A DNA stretch of 64,000 nt, from contig CM044519.1 in the NCBI GenBank assembly GCA_024364805.1, forward strand, positions 43,741,333 to 43,805,332, written 5' to 3'. The notes under the pieces are model-generated. The model ran no database searches, had not been told where the DNA came from, and saw only the letters and a list, made by a program, of their open reading frames with translations. Source of the DNA: Euprymna scolopes (Eukaryota > Mollusca > Cephalopoda > Sepiida > Sepiolidae). Below, piece by piece: positions 60,609-64,000 of this stretch. Position 1 is the first letter of the stretch. The number at the start of each line of letters is the position of its first letter. The position numbers and the translations under genes were made by a program.

Positions 60609-61247
60609 CACAAGATGCAAGGTTCTTTCAGAGGGCACAGGATGACCTGCATGAGATTTTGCGCACTCTTTGTCTCCTCTTGTGATCACTCTATTAACAG
60701 TAAATAGAGGTATTCAAAAAATTTCCTGCTATTTTGCATTGACTAAGACCATCTTCATGTTGACCCACGATTTGTGCCCACAAAAATTCTGATGGGTCTG
60801 ATGCTCCTTTGGTTCGTGGCATGTGTCAACATTGTTTGATGCAATTTTAATGAGATACTCCAAGTTATTTTAGCACTATTCTTATCTGTAAATATAAATA
60901 AGCATATATTAATCTTAGGAAAAATATTTATTTTAGTGTCTATTCTTTTCTGTCATGTCTGTGTACATCTATTTTATAAGAATTATTATGGCATGCTCTA
61001 TGTACTCGTGTCTTTTAATAGTAAACATGTCTTTTCTTCCTGAGATTCTCATGGATTGCTCTGCTCTTGAGGAGAATCGAGTCTGAAACTTCTTCGTCTT
61101 TTTTTTTTTCCATAAAATCTTTCTTGTAGTTCATATCGATTGATATTTCTTTCACCTTCAGACACGGCATGAAACCACTTAATGTAAAGAGTTAAAAAGA
61201 ATGAAAGATAAACGCAAAGATAGCAGATGTGTTGTACAGAGCTTAGT
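60609..61247. other. no recognised gene
   Basis: Includes ggtattcaaaaaatttcctg with gactaagaccatcttcatg, of no known family. Confidence 0.35.
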
Positions 61248-63265
61248 CTTTTTTTTTTTTTTTTTAATTCAATTTTCACCCCAAACAAGACACAATGCCA
61301 CTTTGAAGTAGGGGGCTAATATCGGGGACATAATTTGTGGGGGCATTTTGAAGGGAGATGAGTAGCAAGATGTTTGTTCACATTACACTTGAACTTCTGC
61401 ATATCAGTACAGTTGGAAAAACAGAATCCCGGAAAGGAGTTTCAAAGACTTGCAGTTCTGGGGAAGAAACTATTGGTGTAAAAGGCTTTCTTACACCTAG
61501 GAATCACTACTGTAAAGGGGTGGGACTTAGTTGCTTGTTGGGTTTGTCGAAGAGGCACAAGTGCTTGCAGTTCGTCAGAGAACTCATCATTAAAGTACTT
61601 GTAGAACAGGCAAAGGAATGCAACATTTCGTCAATAGGACAGAGACTGAAGCCTAGATGACAGTTCAGGACCTATCAGGTTGGCGACTCTCTTTTGAACC
61701 CTGTCCAGGAGTGAGAGATAAGCAGCAGATGCACCAGCCCAAATGTGACAACAGTACTCCATACATGGGCGAATGGTTGCCTTATAGAGGTACAGGATAC
61801 TTTCAGGCATAAGTAATTTTCTAGCGCGGTAGAGAGAGCCCACTGGCAAAACCTTGGCAATGCTCTCAATGTATCTATTCCAGTTCATGTTCCCTGTAAA
61901 CGTTAGGCTGAGGAGTTTAAAAGATGTATTTTCAGGCAATGTGTTCTTGGCTATTGCTATTGGTGGTAGAGAAGGTTTCTTGTAGTTATTGAAGGAAACA
62001 AGTTTAGTCTTGGCAGCATTGAATGTGACCATCCATTTTTGTCCCCATTCCACTACAGATTGGAGGTCATCCTCTAGTGTTTCTGCCATTTCCTTAGATA
62101 TGTGTTCATTTGTTTTCCCCTCATGCCTGTTATAGAGAGTGGTATCATTGGCAAATATACCCATCTCTGAAACAATTTTATCAGGGAGGTCATTTATGAA
62201 TATCAGGAATAATAAAGGTCCAAGGATAGACCCCTGAGGTACTCCCGTATTTATATCAGATTGTTTAGATGTATAACCGTTGAGGACAACTTGGATTTTT
62301 CTCTTACTTAAGAAGGATTTAATTACATTATGTATTCGTCCATATGATCTAATTTTCCTTAGAAGACCATCGTGCCATACCCTGTCAAAGGCTTTAGATA
62401 TATCAAAGGCTACCACTCTACCCTCCCTGTTTTGTCCAGTGAACGGTATATACATTCAGAGACTACAGTTAAGATATCTGCTGTTGAATGGGCTTGCCTA
62501 AATCCATATTTTTTGTCATTCAGAAGTTTAGCAGCTGTTAGGTGTTGGATTAGGGCTTGATTAATTAAGGACTCAAATATTTTGGCAAAAAGTGGGAGAA
62601 GGTTAATGGGGCGATAATTTAGTGGGTCAGTTCTTTCACCAGAATTCTTGAAGACTGGTACCACAGAAGCGGTTTTCCAGCAGTCGAGAAAGCAAGATTC
62701 GTTAAGGCATTTATTGTAAAGTTTGGAGAGAACTGGAGTAACCTCAGTAGAGCATTTTTGTAATAGCACAGCCGGGATGAGATCTGGTCCACATGCTTTT
62801 GAGGTGTCTAGGTTTTTTATGATACCATGTACCTGAGAAGGGGTGATTTTCAAATCATATAGTGTGGCGTCTGTCCGCAAAGGAAAGTTGGGGAGGGAAT
62901 TGTGTGCCGGGTCAAGTGTGGAGTTTGAGGCAAACCGACTAGCAAGCAGATTAGCCTTGTTGGTTGCCGTGCGAGCAACCTCATGATTGTTTGATAGTGG
63001 GGGAATCGTTGACTGTCCATTATTTACTATACTGTCGTAGATTTTCCAAAAATCACGGGTTCCTAATTTCTGTGCTTCGATGCGTTTTCTGGTAGTTTCA
63101 GTGCATTCTGTCTTAGCTGTCGCTATTACTCTCTTACAATTATTTCTAACTTCTATATACTTCTGTCTGTTTGAACTGGACTTATGTCGGTTGAATCTGT
63201 GGAACGCATGCTGCCTTTGAGCAATGGCAGCTGCACAAGCAGAAATAAACCATTGGGGAGAATGG
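61248..63265 (-). mobile_element. 5'-truncated LINE, second family, minus strand
   Basis: A poly-T tract (61248-61265) is the minus-strand tail. The ORF2 body runs to about 63265, where similarity stops before the endonuclease. It is distinct in sequence from the 9625-11650 family but has the same layout. Confidence 0.9.
61280..63265 (-). pseudogene. LINE ORF2 (reverse transcriptase), lightly damaged
   Basis: In order on the minus strand: a linker (FWKIYDSIVNNGQSTIPPLS), [105 protein letters not shown] (FADD in active enzymes), [27 protein letters not shown] and a C-terminal tail. A frameshift lies near 62440 between the fingers and palm pieces, and a stop near 61630 cuts the C-terminus. The first Asp of the FADD pair is Asn, so the copy is inactive. 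Confidence 0.9.
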
Positions 63266-63595
63266 GGCTTGCTATAATCTTGAAAAGACCAAGGATATAG
63301 ATAGGAGGAAAAAAACAGGAAAAGAGTTCCACAAGGCTACAATTTTTGGAAAGAAGCTACAGGAATAGGAAATGGAATCATCATGAAGTATCTGAACAAT
63401 GAATTGATGAAGACTACTAGATTAAACGAGCTGAAACAAAGGAAGCAGGGAATAAATTAAATAATTCTGGAGAACATAGGCAATGGTAATACTTGTAGAA
63501 GGGACTGAGACTGGCAACATTACGTATATTAGAGTGAAGATGCAGAAAAGTAGACAGGATGTTCTGATTGTAAGTTTGTAGTTTGTTAAGAAATC
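63266..63595 (-). mobile_element. fragment of a related LINE 3' region
   Basis: gaaaagagttccacaaggct and tttttggaaagaagctacag resemble the 3' coding end of the LINE at 61248 (ggagtttcaaagacttgcag), in the same orientation. Weak similarity. Confidence 0.4.
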
Positions 63596-63712
63596 AAATC
63601 TTATTTTAAAATAAAATATTCACAAAATAAAATATTCTTAGTTGTTTTAAAACTCCAACTTGTACTTATTTCAAAGGGAAATTGCTTTGTTAAAGCCGTG
63701 ACTGAGATCACA

Positions 63713-63816
<104 letters not shown>

Positions 63817-63897
63817 TAATAAATAGTGATGTTTACAACTAGAAATAAAAATAGATTTAAGGCTCCTAAAATTCGTACTAGAATTGTCCGCAAGGAC

Positions 63898-64000
63898 CCG
63901 TGTCGCAGTGGTTAGAATACTTGCAAAAATCAATTGTAAAAAGTGATATAAGATTGAAGGTTCAATCCTCAGTGTGGGCAACCGAAATATACAATTGCGA
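63898..64000 (+). mobile_element. tRNA-derived SINE head, cut by the window end
   Basis: tGTCGCAGTGGTTAG at 63901 fits a pol III A box in all but one position, and GGTTCAATCC at 63959-63968 fits the B box, at tRNA-like spacing. The following cagtgtgggcaaccg is also found, inverted, in the centres of the family S fold-backs at 17073 and 36205. Confidence 0.7.

Noticed and set aside
63898-64000. Possible true tRNA gene
   Set aside because: A and B boxes are present, but no acceptor stem can be formed and the same sequence is dispersed inside fold-back elements, so it is a SINE head.

Overview
This is an AT-rich animal genomic window with one recognisable host gene, spread over large introns filled with transposon debris. 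The six exons encode the C-terminal two thirds of DENND11 (LCHN). The repeats are Jockey/CR1-like LINEs, a Penelope-like RT relic, Helitrons ending in CTAG, mariner and hAT elements, many fold-back elements, long (TA)n and (CA)n arrays, and a recurrent TTATCTCCCTT word. Together with the long introns this suggests a mollusc, most likely an octopus-like cephalopod. That assignment is inference; no species-diagnostic sequence was identified.

Host gene: exons at 3011-3224, 11713-11851, 22587-22712, 24635-24785, 28202-28267 and 32601-32799, all on the + strand with GT/AG boundaries. They join in one open frame of 297 full residues after a split first codon and end in TGA at 32797-32799. The 5' exons lie before the window. 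Introns are about 8.5, 10.7, 1.9, 3.4 and 4.3 kb.

Layout: 1-3010 is upstream intron with repeats. The intron 3225-11712 holds a fold-back with a hammerhead-like core, a Ty3/gypsy fossil, a Helitron, a hAT-type MITE, a Penelope-like RT relic and a LINE whose poly-A tail stops 62 bp before the next exon. The intron 11852-22586 holds LINE pieces, an N gap, a nearly full-length mariner nested in a fold-back that also carries SINE-like sequence, a perfect 29-bp hairpin and more fold-backs. The intron 22713-24634 holds a 29-bp minisatellite, a short Helitron and a tandem ~125-bp repeat. The intron 24786-28201 holds a Helitron with a nested retroposon and an unrecognised reading frame. The intron 28268-32600 holds a Helitron with a decayed Pif1-type helicase, plus a fold-back. 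From 32800 to 64000 no host gene was found: this part holds fold-backs, LINE copies on the minus strand, hAT MITEs, LTR-like promoter modules, microsatellites, a second N gap and a tRNA-derived SINE head at the right edge.

Most unusual: (i) at least thirteen long inverted-repeat elements, several inside DENND11 introns, each able to form a long RNA duplex; (ii) hammerhead-ribozyme-like cores (CTGANGA, stem, GAAA) in two of these families, in a window that also has a Penelope-like RT relic; (iii) two cases where a 96-bp or 190-bp patch of nearby sequence was copied into an older LINE.
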